Made by a program: the position numbers and the translations under genes. Of a stretch of DNA of 64,000 bases, positions 51,666 to 61,246 are shown piece after piece (within the stretch, counting starts at the first letter, position 1; each line of letters starts with the position of its first letter). This DNA comes from Chryseobacterium defluvii (GTDB lineage Bacteria > Bacteroidota > Bacteroidia > Flavobacteriales > Weeksellaceae), in NCBI RefSeq assembly GCF_003634775.1, contig NZ_RBXB01000002.1:992001-1056000 (forward strand). The letters run 5' to 3'. The notes beneath the pieces were generated by a model. The model did not search any database and was not told the DNA's origin. It was given only the letters and a program-made list of their open reading frames with translations.

Positions 51666-52508
51666 ATGAACAATAGTATTACACCAAAGGTTTACCTTAT
51701 CGGTGCAGGACCCGGCGACCCTGATCTCATCACTGTAAAAGCAATAAAAGCTATTGCTACAGCAGATGTTATTCTGTCTGACCGTTTGGTTAGCCCCGAA
51801 ATTCTGGAACAGTATGCTCATAAAAAAGCAGAAATTATATACGTGGGTAAAGAATGCAGCAAAAAGGCATCTACCCCTCAGTCTCTCATTAATCAACTGA
51901 TGATTGATTATGCCTTTCAGAATAAAACGGTTGCCAGGCTTAAGGGAGGTGATGTATCCATATTCTCCAATATCCTGGATGAACTGCAAGCCTTAAAGCA
52001 AAACCACATCCCTTATGAGATCATTCCGGGAATTACAGCAGCATTAGGCGCTGCAGCTTATGCAGGAATGCCTTTAACCGCCAGAAATTATGCTACATCA
52101 GTAAGATTTCTTACGTATTATAAATCTGAAATCCTTGATGAAAGCTATTGGAATGAATTAGCAGCTACCGAAGACACCCTCGTATTTTACATGTCTAAAG
52201 GAAATCTCTCAAACCTTGTAGAAAAGTTCATAGAACTCAATATTTCAAAAGAGAAAAAAATCGCTGTTATTGAACAGGCAACAACGCCATATCAAAAAGT
52301 ATATACCTCATCCTTTGAAGATTTCAGTAAAAATTTTGCTGATAAAAACTTTGCATCTCCTTCATTGGTGGTCATAGGCAAGATCGTTGGTTTGCATGAA
52401 GAATTCTCGTGGCTGGATAACACAGAACAGGAAGGTCTTTATTTCAAATCGGTATCTAATGGAAGTCTCATCCCTGCAACTCAAAACTTATTTCAATATG
52501 CTGTCTGA
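51666..52508 (+). CDS. cobA: Uroporphyrinogen-III C-methyltransferase (CobA/SUMT)
   Basis: 280 residues. SAM-dependent methylation of uroporphyrinogen III to precorrin-2, first step to siroheme. SAM-binding GAGPGDPDLITVKAIKAI at the N-terminus and the KGGDVSIFSNILDE segment are typical. Siroheme formation is completed by the precorrin-2 dehydrogenase half of the fusion protein at 58925. Siroheme is the cofactor of CysI. Its end overlaps the cysJ start by 11 bases. Confidence 0.94.
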   Translation: MNNSITPKVYLIGAGPGDPDLITVKAIKAIATADVILSDRLVSPEILEQYAHKKAEIIYVGKECSKKASTPQSLINQLMIDYAFQNKTVARLKGGDVSIFSNILDELQALKQNHIPYEIIPGITAALGAAAYAGMPLTARNYATSVRFLTYYKSEILDESYWNELAATEDTLVFYMSKGNLSNLVEKFIELNISKEKKIAVIEQATTPYQKVYTSSFEDFSKNFADKNFASPSLVVIGKIVGLHEEFSWLDNTEQEGLYFKSVSNGSLIPATQNLFQYAV

Positions 52509-54201
52509 AGCCAAATTCAATATTTTAAAACAAATATCCGGTGAATTTTCAAGAGATGAAACCATCTGGGCGAGCGGCTATTTAGCTGGATTGGCCGGAG
52601 CACCCGTAGGAATTGCCTCTTCACCACAGGTTCCTCATTCTCAAAGTGAAACTTCCAGGAAAATAACACTCGCATATGGCACCGAAACCGGAAACAGCAA
52701 AAAGCTGGCCACCGAGCTCGCCGGAATCATCAAGAAAAAAGGAATTCAGGTTAAATTGGCAGATCTCTCCCAATACAAGCCTAAAGACCTCATCAAAGAA
52801 GAATTTTTCTTTGTGATCATCAGTACGCAGGGAGAAGGCGAACCACCGATACTTGCCAAAAAATTCTATGATCACATTCATGAGAACGAATTGATTCTTA
52901 ATCATCTGAAATTCGGAGTTCTGGCTTTAGGAGACAGCAGCTACCCGCAGTTTTGCAAAACAGGAGAGGATATTGATTCCCGTTTTGAAATCCTGGGAGC
53001 AGAACGCATCATTCCATTAAAAAAATGTGATATTGATTATGAAGAGGAAGCCCGTCACTGGATCGAGCATGTGTTTGAGGTGACTGCAAAAGCTTCATCA
53101 AAACCTCAGCTGAGTTCCGCTTCAAAAGTTGCAACAGGAAGGAAAAAATATCAGGGAAAAGTTTCCGGCATTATCAACCTCAATGACATTACTTCTGATA
53201 AGGAGACCTATCATATTGAAATAGAAACGGATGAATCTATCAGTTATCAACCTGGTGATGCTTTGGGAATATTACCTTTCAATCCAAGAAATGTAGTGGA
53301 TGAAATCATTTCCTTAACAGGGATTGATCCGGAAAAGCAGATTGAAACCCCAAAAGTGACTGCCAGTGCCGACGAACTCCTGTATAAGCACCTTAACATC
53401 AGCTACCTGCTGAAAACAACCGTAGCACATTATGCGCAGATGACAGGGCATCATATTCCGGAAACCCGTTTAGGTCTTCTTGATTTGCTCAGGATATATC
53501 CCATAAAAAATGCGGAACAATTTGAAGAGATTATTACCATTTTAACCTATCAGGCACCACGCTTATATTCGATTTCCTCCTCTCCTGAAGCTCATGGTGA
53601 TACCGAAATCCATATTACGGTGGCTAAGTCTGAATACTATATCGATGATCAAAAACAAAATGGAGTATGCAGCGGATTTCTGAGTCAATTCCGGGAAGGA
53701 GATCATCTTGAGTTTTATATACAACAAGCCAAGCATTTTAAACTTCCGCAACCGGACAAGGATATGATTATGATAGGGCCGGGAACGGGAATCGCACCTT
53801 TCAGGTCTTTTCTTTGGGAACGGGATGCCACAGGAGCAGAAGGAAGGAACTGGCTGTTCTTCGGAGACCGCAATTTCATCTCGGATTTCCTTTACCAATC
53901 GGAAATTCAGGATTTCCTGAAAACAGAGACCCTGACTCATCTGGATGTTGCTTTTTCAAGGGATACCACTCAAAAAATATATGTGCAGCATAAGCTGGAA
54001 CAGAAAGCCCAGGAAGTATTTCAGTGGCTGGAAGCGGGAGCTTCTTTATACCTATGCGGGACCAAAGACCCGATGAGTAAGGATGTGGAAGAAACCCTTC
54101 TGAATATTATCCAAAACCAGGGGAAACGAAACAAGGAAGAAGCCCGCATTTATCTTGAAGAAATGGAACTTAACGGGCGATATGCCAAAGATGTGTATTA
54201 A
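52498..54201 (+). CDS. cysJ: Sulfite reductase flavoprotein subunit (CysJ)
   Basis: 567 residues from ATG 52498 (MLSEAKFNILKQISGEF); an open frame begins earlier within cobA but is not conserved. FMN-binding flavodoxin domain (AYGTETGNSKKLA, about 60-210), FAD domain (RLYSISSSPE) and NADPH domain (GPGTGIAPFRSF, C-terminal GTKDPMSKDVEETL). Transfers electrons from NADPH to CysI. The start overlaps cobA by 11 bases. Confidence 0.94.
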   Translation: MLSEAKFNILKQISGEFSRDETIWASGYLAGLAGAPVGIASSPQVPHSQSETSRKITLAYGTETGNSKKLATELAGIIKKKGIQVKLADLSQYKPKDLIKEEFFFVIISTQGEGEPPILAKKFYDHIHENELILNHLKFGVLALGDSSYPQFCKTGEDIDSRFEILGAERIIPLKKCDIDYEEEARHWIEHVFEVTAKASSKPQLSSASKVATGRKKYQGKVSGIINLNDITSDKETYHIEIETDESISYQPGDALGILPFNPRNVVDEIISLTGIDPEKQIETPKVTASADELLYKHLNISYLLKTTVAHYAQMTGHHIPETRLGLLDLLRIYPIKNAEQFEEIITILTYQAPRLYSISSSPEAHGDTEIHITVAKSEYYIDDQKQNGVCSGFLSQFREGDHLEFYIQQAKHFKLPQPDKDMIMIGPGTGIAPFRSFLWERDATGAEGRNWLFFGDRNFISDFLYQSEIQDFLKTETLTHLDVAFSRDTTQKIYVQHKLEQKAQEVFQWLEAGASLYLCGTKDPMSKDVEETLLNIIQNQGKRNKEEARIYLEEMELNGRYAKDVY

Positions 54202-54231
54202 CTGTATTCTGTAATAACATAAAAAACAACA

Positions 54232-55905
54232 ATGAGCAATAAAGATAATCTTTCCCACGTGGAAAAAATAAAAACAAGCAGTAATGGACTCAGAGGAACA
54301 TTAAAGGACAGTCTCTCGGATGAGTTCACCGGAGCGATACGGGAAGATGATCAAACCGTTATTAAGTTTCACGGAATGTATCAGCAGGACGACAGGGACA
54401 GACGGGAGGAGCGTGTGGCTAAAAAACTGGAATGGCTGTATTCATACATGATCAGATTGAGGCTTCCCGGAGGTTTTTTAACTCCCGAACAATGGATAGG
54501 ATTGAATGAAGTTGCCGGGAAGCATTCCACGGGAACCATCAAGATCACCACCAGGCAAACCATTCAGTTACACGGTATTCTGAAATCCCATTTGAGGCCT
54601 ACCATTCAGCAGTTCAATCTGCAGCATCTGGATTCTATTGCGGCGTGTGGGGATGTCAACAGAAACGTTACCTGTACTTCCAATCCTTCCGAATCACCGT
54701 TGCATCAGGAAGTGTATGAATTGGCAGGCAAAATCAGTGAAATGTGTTTGCCTAAAACCAAAGCCTATTATGATATCTGGATTGATGATGAATTGCTGAT
54801 AGACAGAAAAGCAGAGGAAGATCCGTTATATCAGGACAGATATTTACCCCGAAAATTAAAGATCGGAATTGCTATTCCGCCTAACAATGATGTGGATGTA
54901 TTCATCAATGATATCGGGCTTATCGCCATTATTGAAAACAACAGGGTCATAGGGTATAATATTGCTGCAGGAGGCGGATTAGGAGCCACTCACGGAAATG
55001 AAGCCACGTATCCGAGACTTGCTTCCATTCTGGGATTTGTAGATACTGAGGAAAAAGCTTTAAAAGCCGTGTATGAAATTATTACGGTTCAACGCGATTT
55101 TGGAAACAGAAGCGACAGAAAATTATCAAGATTAAAATATACCATTGACAAGCTTGGAATAGATGGATACAGAGCAGAAGTGGAAAAAAGAACCGGCTTT
55201 GCTTTCGAGCCTGCTAAAGATTTTAAGTTTGAACAAAGAAAAGACCGTTACGGCTGGGTACAGAATCATGAAGGAAAATGGTTCTACACCTTGTTTGTGG
55301 AGCACGGAAGAGTTTTAGATATCCAGGAATATCCACTAAAATCCGGGTTATTAAAGATTGCAGAAACAGGAAAAGTCAATTTCCGTTTTACCTGCAACCA
55401 GAACCTGATTCTTTCGGATATTAAGGAAGAAGATAAAAGAGACATTGAACTTCTCCTGAAAGAATATGGAATTTCGGACCATACTGAAACTGCAAGTGCT
55501 CTCCGCAAAAATTCAGTGGCCTGTGTTGCTTTGAATACCTGTTCTCTGGCTTTGGCAGAAGCACAGCGTTATTTGCCTTCTCTGGTCACGAAAATTGAAC
55601 CTGTCCTTGAAAAATACGGACTTTTGGAGGAAGATATCACTATCCGGATGACAGGCTGTCCGAACGGTTGCGGCAGGTCTCCCAATGCTGAAATAGGATT
55701 TGTAGGAACTGCCTATGGCAAATATAATCTTCATATCGGTGGAGACCGGCTCGGATTGCGCCTCAACACAAAATTTAAAGACAATATCGGGGAAGAGGAA
55801 ATCCTTGAAGCCCTGGATCAGCTTTTCGGGCTTTATGTACAGGAAAAGCATGCCGGGGAAACATTTGGTGACTTTTCATATCGCTATTTGCAAACCGTAA
55901 AATAA
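54232..55905 (+). CDS. cysI: Assimilatory sulfite reductase hemoprotein subunit (CysI)
   Basis: 557 residues. Siroheme and [4Fe-4S] binding Cys in the CX5C motif CVALNTC and the CX3C motif GCPNGCGRSPNAEIG; substrate-binding Arg/Lys in TTRQTIQLHG and RNVTCT. Reduces sulfite to sulfide with six electrons from CysJ. It begins 30 bases after cysJ. Confidence 0.97.
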   Translation: MSNKDNLSHVEKIKTSSNGLRGTLKDSLSDEFTGAIREDDQTVIKFHGMYQQDDRDRREERVAKKLEWLYSYMIRLRLPGGFLTPEQWIGLNEVAGKHSTGTIKITTRQTIQLHGILKSHLRPTIQQFNLQHLDSIAACGDVNRNVTCTSNPSESPLHQEVYELAGKISEMCLPKTKAYYDIWIDDELLIDRKAEEDPLYQDRYLPRKLKIGIAIPPNNDVDVFINDIGLIAIIENNRVIGYNIAAGGGLGATHGNEATYPRLASILGFVDTEEKALKAVYEIITVQRDFGNRSDRKLSRLKYTIDKLGIDGYRAEVEKRTGFAFEPAKDFKFEQRKDRYGWVQNHEGKWFYTLFVEHGRVLDIQEYPLKSGLLKIAETGKVNFRFTCNQNLILSDIKEEDKRDIELLLKEYGISDHTETASALRKNSVACVALNTCSLALAEAQRYLPSLVTKIEPVLEKYGLLEEDITIRMTGCPNGCGRSPNAEIGFVGTAYGKYNLHIGGDRLGLRLNTKFKDNIGEEEILEALDQLFGLYVQEKHAGETFGDFSYRYLQTVK

Positions 55906-56040
55906 ATATATGATCAATATTCTTTACCATCAGACAAAATCAAAGAAACACGATCCTCAGCTTTTAGGAATACGAATGTGTATGTGCTGTTTATCATAAA
56001 TATCGCATCACATTCCTGTTAACCTAAAAAATGATCATCA

Positions 56041-58917
56041 ATGAAACCTAGAAGACAGAATTATTTTCTGCCCAAAACAACTATTTTATTATTTATATTT
56101 TTATCCTTTAATGTCTTACAGGCACAGCAACAGCTCATAGAAGTAAGCGGAATTATCAAGCATGTTGATACCCATAAAGGAATTGCCGGAGTGCAGGTAC
56201 AGATCGAAAACACTCAGGATACGGCCTTGACAGACCAGGAAGGACATTTTATCCTGAGAACAAGGGTTAAAATACCTTTCAGAGTAAGTATCCATAAAGA
56301 AGGCTACACAAGCCAGACTGTTGAAATTCTTTCCTTATCGAATAAAATCACCATAGAGCTGAATCCCCAGAACACCATCATTAATGAAGTGGTCATTTCC
56401 GCATCCCATGTTCCTGAGAAAGTATTAAGATCGCCCATCGCTATTGAAAAAATAGATATCAAAGCCATCCGCGAAAGTCCGGCTTCGTCATTCTATGAGA
56501 CACTGGAAAATGTAAAAGGCTTACAGCTTTTAACTTCAAGTCTTACTTTAAAAGTCCCTAATTCCAGAGGATTCAATTCTCCTAATAATTTCCGTTTTAT
56601 GCAATTGGTAGATGGTGTTGACGTTCAGTCGGCCACATTGGGAGTTCCCCTGGGAAATGCTATTGGACCAACTGAGCTGGATATCCAGTCTATGGAAGTG
56701 ACTCCCGGTGCGGCTTCCGCCTTGTATGGAATGAATGCTATTAACGGATTAGCCAGTCTTCAGACGAAAGATCCGTTTACTTCTGAAGGTTTAAGCGTTT
56801 ATTTTCGGGGTGGTGTAAACCATGTAGACAATATTCACCATCAAACTGCCCCTCTCGGTGAAAGTGCCATTAGATTTGCCAAGGCACTTAATCAAAACCT
56901 GGCCATAAAGATGAATGCCTCTTACTTCAATGGTGTAGACTGGATCTCGGATAATCATACAGACCAAAATCCCAATTCTCTGATTACGGCCAATCCTAAT
57001 TTTTCCCTTGCCAACAATCCGGCAGAAGACTTATGGAATAAATATGGAGATGAAAGAAACAACAGGGTAGCGGTAAAGGTAAATTATAATGGGAAGCCGA
57101 CCACTTTTAATGTTTCAAGGACGGGATATCTTGAAAAGGATCTGGTAAGCCCTGAAGTGAAAAATATAAAATTCGATGCAGGATTGTATTACCGTTTTGG
57201 AGACCAGTGGAGAACTTCCTATGTATATCGTTACGGACTTTTAGACGGAACCTTTCAGAGGGGAAACAAGATCCGTCTGCAAAATGCAACGGTTCAGAAT
57301 CATAAAGTGGAGCTTACCGGCAGGGAACTTACATTCAGAGCTTATGTCTCCATAGAAAATACCGGAGATTCTTATAACCTTAAGCCTTTAGCCGATAATC
57401 TTGACCTTACCAACCTCTCTAATAGCAATTGGAGAAACATATTCCAGTCTACTTTACAAAATACCCTGAATGCAGGAGTAAGTCTTAATGATGCTTTCAT
57501 TCTGGCAAGACAGGAAGCCGATAAAAACAGGGCAGTTCCCGGTACAATTGCCTTTGAGCAGTTAAAGAACACCATTACCAGGATCAACAACTGGGATTCA
57601 GCTAATGCAGGAATTGTGGGAGCACCGGAAACAGGAGGCGCAAAACTGGAGCAGAAATCCCGTTTTTATCATGGAGAAATAACGTATGACCTGAGCAGAT
57701 TCGTAAAAATATTCAGTCTTTTGGCAGGAATAGATTACCGTTTATACAGCATAACTCCCGATGGAAATAATTTTGTCGACTTCAACAGACCTGTAAGCGA
57801 AAGAAATATCCCTTTGTCTGACGGTACATTCGGTCAGGATGTGATTTATCAGAAATATGGTGCCTTTGCGCAGCTGACCAAGCTTTTCTTCGATGATCGA
57901 TTAAAGGTCAATCTGGCATTGCGTGTTGATAGAAATCCTGAATTTGATACTAAATTTAATCCAAGGGTAAGTATAGTATACTCTCCCGTGAACCAGCATA
58001 ACTTCAGAGCATCCTTTCAGAACGGATTCCGTTTTCCTTCCTTATTTGAAGCTCTTTCCTTTGTGAATAACGGCAATGTAAGAAGAGTAGGAGGACTTAC
58101 GAAAGTTAATGAAGGATTAGGCTACCTTGACAATTCATATACGCTTGCTTCCATTGACCAATTCACCTCTGCTGTTAATGCCGCCGTAGATGGAGGTGCC
58201 ACACAGAACCAGGCTGCTCTGGACAACAGAAATCTTTTAGTGGTAGCCAATCTGCAAAAATTGCAGCCGGAAAAAATCAATTCCTTTGAAATGGGATACA
58301 AATCTGTATTCTTCAATAATAAACTGGTGATGGACTGGGATTTTTATTACAACATCTATGAAGGCTTTCTGGGACAGGTAGAAGTCGCTGTCCCTAAAAA
58401 CGGGAAAGTAGGGACAGATCAAGCCGTTCTTGATATGCTTGACCGCAGCAAACAGGACAGATACAGAGTCTATACCAACAGCAATAAAACGTACAAAAGT
58501 TATGGTACCTCATTAGGAATCCGTTATAATCTGATTAAGAATTATAATATTAATGCCAATGTATCTTACAATGACCTCATATCTTCCAATAGATCGGATC
58601 TTTTTATTACCTCCTTCAACACTCCTAAATGGACAGTAAATGTAAGTGTGGGAAACAGGGAGATTATTAAGAATATAGGCTTCACTGTCGTGGCAAGATG
58701 GCAGGACGGTTTCTTATGGGAAAGTCCATTGGCTTCCGGAGAAATTCCGGCCTATTATACCATTGACGCACAGGCTACCTGGAGAATTCCTGAAATTAAA
58801 GCTCAGGTTAAAATAGGAGCGACCAACCTATTGAACCGCCGTTATTTTCAATATGCTGCAGGTCCTGAAGTCGGTGGACTATACTATGTGGCTTTTACCT
58901 ATGATTTAAAACTGTAA
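56041..58917 (+). CDS. TonB-dependent receptor in the sulfur cluster
   Basis: 958 residues. Signal peptide ends near ...FNVLQAQ. A CarboxypepD_reg-like domain (about 35-115) and a plug domain (VVISASHVPEKVLRSPIAIEKID, GMNAINGLASLQTKDPFTS) precede a barrel ending GLYYVAFTYDLKL. It sits between cysI and the siroheme-synthase fusion, 7 bases upstream of the latter, and so is likely induced with sulfur starvation. No sulfate ABC transporter genes are in the window, so the receptor may import an organosulfur or sulfate-ester compound; this is inference. Confidence 0.93.
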   Translation: MKPRRQNYFLPKTTILLFIFLSFNVLQAQQQLIEVSGIIKHVDTHKGIAGVQVQIENTQDTALTDQEGHFILRTRVKIPFRVSIHKEGYTSQTVEILSLSNKITIELNPQNTIINEVVISASHVPEKVLRSPIAIEKIDIKAIRESPASSFYETLENVKGLQLLTSSLTLKVPNSRGFNSPNNFRFMQLVDGVDVQSATLGVPLGNAIGPTELDIQSMEVTPGAASALYGMNAINGLASLQTKDPFTSEGLSVYFRGGVNHVDNIHHQTAPLGESAIRFAKALNQNLAIKMNASYFNGVDWISDNHTDQNPNSLITANPNFSLANNPAEDLWNKYGDERNNRVAVKVNYNGKPTTFNVSRTGYLEKDLVSPEVKNIKFDAGLYYRFGDQWRTSYVYRYGLLDGTFQRGNKIRLQNATVQNHKVELTGRELTFRAYVSIENTGDSYNLKPLADNLDLTNLSNSNWRNIFQSTLQNTLNAGVSLNDAFILARQEADKNRAVPGTIAFEQLKNTITRINNWDSANAGIVGAPETGGAKLEQKSRFYHGEITYDLSRFVKIFSLLAGIDYRLYSITPDGNNFVDFNRPVSERNIPLSDGTFGQDVIYQKYGAFAQLTKLFFDDRLKVNLALRVDRNPEFDTKFNPRVSIVYSPVNQHNFRASFQNGFRFPSLFEALSFVNNGNVRRVGGLTKVNEGLGYLDNSYTLASIDQFTSAVNAAVDGGATQNQAALDNRNLLVVANLQKLQPEKINSFEMGYKSVFFNNKLVMDWDFYYNIYEGFLGQVEVAVPKNGKVGTDQAVLDMLDRSKQDRYRVYTNSNKTYKSYGTSLGIRYNLIKNYNINANVSYNDLISSNRSDLFITSFNTPKWTVNVSVGNREIIKNIGFTVVARWQDGFLWESPLASGEIPAYYTIDAQATWRIPEIKAQVKIGATNLLNRRYFQYAAGPEVGGLYYVAFTYDLKL

Positions 58918-58924
58918 TATCAAG

Positions 58925-60442
58925 ATGAGTAATACGTTGTATCCTGTATTTTTAAAGCTTGAAAAGCTATCCTTGCTTATCATCGGAGGCGGAAAAGTTG
59001 CCCTGGAAAAGCTTCAATCGGTTCTTTCCAATTCTCCTGAAACTCCTATTACATTAGTTGCTAAGGAAATCATACCTGAGATTAAAGCTTTACAAGAAAC
59101 CTATCCGAATCTGATCATACATGAAAGAGCTTATCACAACGAAGATTTCAATAAGGCAGATCTTGTAATTGCAGCGGTAAATGATATTGACCTGGCTACA
59201 CAGATCCGAATAACAGCTAATTCCTGTAATTTACTTGTCAATATTGCTGATAAACCTGAATTATGTGATTTTTACCTGGGATCGATTGTCAGAAAAGGAG
59301 ACCTCAAAATTGCTGTTTCCACCAATGGAAAATCTCCCACTATAGCCAAAAGAGTGCGCGAAACCTTAGCAGAGGCTATTCCGGATGAAATAGACCATGT
59401 ATTAGACAATATGCAGGATATACGCAATCAGCTGAAAGGAGATTTCGATTACAAAGTGAAGGAGCTTAACAGACTAACGACCGAATATCTGAATGAAGAG
59501 AAAGAGAGTAATTCTCAATCGGATCTCGAAATGGAAAAGCTGATCCGGATTACCAAAACAGTACAGAAAAGAGCTAATATTTATCTCGGAATCATCGGGG
59601 TTTTGATCCTTTTCGGATTGTTGGGTATTATAATTTACCAGTTTGATCTTTCAGGAGATATACAGACTTTTCTTAATAAAGACGGGCATATTTTTTACTG
59701 GATGCTATTGGCGGGCTTTCTGGCGGAAATTGTCGCAGGATCAATGGGAATGGGATACGGAGTGATTTGTACCACCATCTTACTGATATTGAATGTTCCG
59801 CCACCGGTCATCAGTGCGAGTATTCATTCTGCAGAATCTTTTACAACTGCGGCTGGAAGCGTCAGTCACTACAAACTGGGGAATGTCAATAAAAAGTTGG
59901 TTTGGGTATTGTTTCCTTTAGCTATTGCAGGTTCAATAGCAGGAGCATTAATGCTGTCTCATTACGGTGAATCTTATGCTCACATCGTAAAACCTCTCAT
60001 TGCATGTTATACATTCTACTTAGGTTTGAATATTCTAAAGAATGCTTTTAAAGAAAAAAAGGAAGGTACCGTAAAAACCGAAAGAAAAACCAATCTCAGA
60101 ATACTGGGATTTATCGGGGGATTTATTGATTCTTTTGCCGGCGGTGGATGGGGGCCGTTGGTTACCGGAACACTGATCAAAGAAGGAAGAACACCCAGAT
60201 ATGTTGTTGGAAGCTCCACGGTAGCTAAATTTCTTCTTACCATAACGAGTGCCATAACCTTTATTTTTACCATAGGTATTCATCACTGGAATATTGTATT
60301 GGGGCTTTTACTGGGTGGTGTTTTTACCGCTCCCTTTTCCGCGATGCTCACTTCCAGGTTGCCCACTAAGAAAATGTTTGTAACGGTAGGGGTCGTTGTC
60401 ATTATTATGAGTATTATATCTATCGTAAAAGCATTATTATAG
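58925..60442 (+). CDS. Fusion of precorrin-2 dehydrogenase (CysG N-terminal type) and TauE/SafE permease
   Basis: 505 residues. Residues 1-~210 match Met8/CysG-N precorrin-2 dehydrogenase/ferrochelatase: GGGKVALEKL (21-30), DLVIAAVND, NIADKPELCDFYLGSIVRKGDLKIAVSTNGKSPTIAKRVRE. Residues ~217 to the end contain about eight to nine hydrophobic helices of the TauE/SafE (TSUP) permease type (AGFLAEIVAGSMGMGYGV, FIGGFIDSFAGGGWGPLVTGTLIKEGRTPRYVVGS). The first half would make siroheme for CysI and the second may move sulfite, sulfate or sulfonates. It is the last gene of the cys cluster. The frame is intact across the junction. Confidence 0.9.
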   Translation: MSNTLYPVFLKLEKLSLLIIGGGKVALEKLQSVLSNSPETPITLVAKEIIPEIKALQETYPNLIIHERAYHNEDFNKADLVIAAVNDIDLATQIRITANSCNLLVNIADKPELCDFYLGSIVRKGDLKIAVSTNGKSPTIAKRVRETLAEAIPDEIDHVLDNMQDIRNQLKGDFDYKVKELNRLTTEYLNEEKESNSQSDLEMEKLIRITKTVQKRANIYLGIIGVLILFGLLGIIIYQFDLSGDIQTFLNKDGHIFYWMLLAGFLAEIVAGSMGMGYGVICTTILLILNVPPPVISASIHSAESFTTAAGSVSHYKLGNVNKKLVWVLFPLAIAGSIAGALMLSHYGESYAHIVKPLIACYTFYLGLNILKNAFKEKKEGTVKTERKTNLRILGFIGGFIDSFAGGGWGPLVTGTLIKEGRTPRYVVGSSTVAKFLLTITSAITFIFTIGIHHWNIVLGLLLGGVFTAPFSAMLTSRLPTKKMFVTVGVVVIIMSIISIVKALL

Positions 60443-60505
60443 TATTAATTAGAGCCGGAATGGTGTTGTTGCCAATTAAAATCTACTTAGTTATATTATC
60501 ATAAA

Positions 60506-60534
60506 GAGTTATACTGATACAGTATAGCCCTTTT
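60506..60534. terminator. Hairpin terminator between the fusion gene and the LytTR gene
   Basis: TATACTG and CAGTATA form the inner stem around ATA, extended by weaker pairs, followed by CCCTTTT on the plus strand. Confidence 0.65.
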
Positions 60535-60535
60535 A

Positions 60536-61246
60536 TTAGCCAGAATAGTTATTGGTAAGCGTCTGAAAAACATATTCTTTATAATTAGTCCCGATAGGAA
60601 TTTCCTTTTGTCCGATTTCCACGTCATGAACAGTAAAAGCCGTTATTTTTTGAGGATTAACAATAAAAGACCTGTGAATACGCAAAAACCGGAATGGTTT
60701 CAGTTCAGATTCCATATCACTGATTTTGTATTTAGCCACTATTTTTTGGTGGCTGCAATGAATGGTTATATAATCTTTCAAGCTTTCTACATACAGAATA
60801 TCCTCAATCTGTAACTTGTAAAATTTCCCTCCGGATTTAATATGAATATACTGATCGGCAACCGGGATCGCCGGAACAGCAGGCTGTATCTGAACCGTTC
60901 TGAGATAGCGGTCTATAGCTTTGAAAAAGCGGTCAAATGTAATAGGTTTCAAGAGATAATCTATAATATCCAGATCATACCCATCCAATGCGTATTCCCT
61001 ATACGCTGTGGTAACAATCACTGCAGGAGGGTTTTTGAGTGTTTTCAGAAAATCTATTCCCGAAATCTGAGGCATTTTGATATCCAGAAAAATAAGATCT
61101 ATAGTTTCCGTTCTCAACATTTCCAACGCTTTGATAGCATTGTTGCAGCTTGCCATTACTTCAAACATATCAAGCTTTTCCAGATGCGTCTCAAGCAGCC
61201 GGATCGCTAAAGGCTCGTCATCAACTAAAAGACATTTTATTTTCAT
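60536..61246 (-). CDS. LytTR-family response regulator
   Basis: 236 residues. A CheY-like receiver (acceptor Asp55 in LIFLDIKMPQISGIDFL, acidic DDEP at 9-12) is followed by a LytTR DNA-binding domain (about 130-236; YIHIKSGGKFYKLQIEDILYVESLKDYITIH; FLRIHRSFIVN). It overlaps the sensor kinase by 26 bases. It probably controls the divergent TonB receptor gene at 62513. Confidence 0.95.
   Translation of the reverse strand: MKIKCLLVDDEPLAIRLLETHLEKLDMFEVMASCNNAIKALEMLRTETIDLIFLDIKMPQISGIDFLKTLKNPPAVIVTTAYREYALDGYDLDIIDYLLKPITFDRFFKAIDRYLRTVQIQPAVPAIPVADQYIHIKSGGKFYKLQIEDILYVESLKDYITIHCSHQKIVAKYKISDMESELKPFRFLRIHRSFIVNPQKITAFTVHDVEIGQKEIPIGTNYKEYVFQTLTNNYSG

Noticed and set aside
52387..52497. 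Earlier start for cysJ inside cobA
   Set aside because: The extra residues match no flavoprotein N-terminus; MLSEAKFNIL is the family start.
60016..60286. Minus-strand frames over the permease half of the fusion
   Set aside because: Antisense shadows of a hydrophobic coding region.
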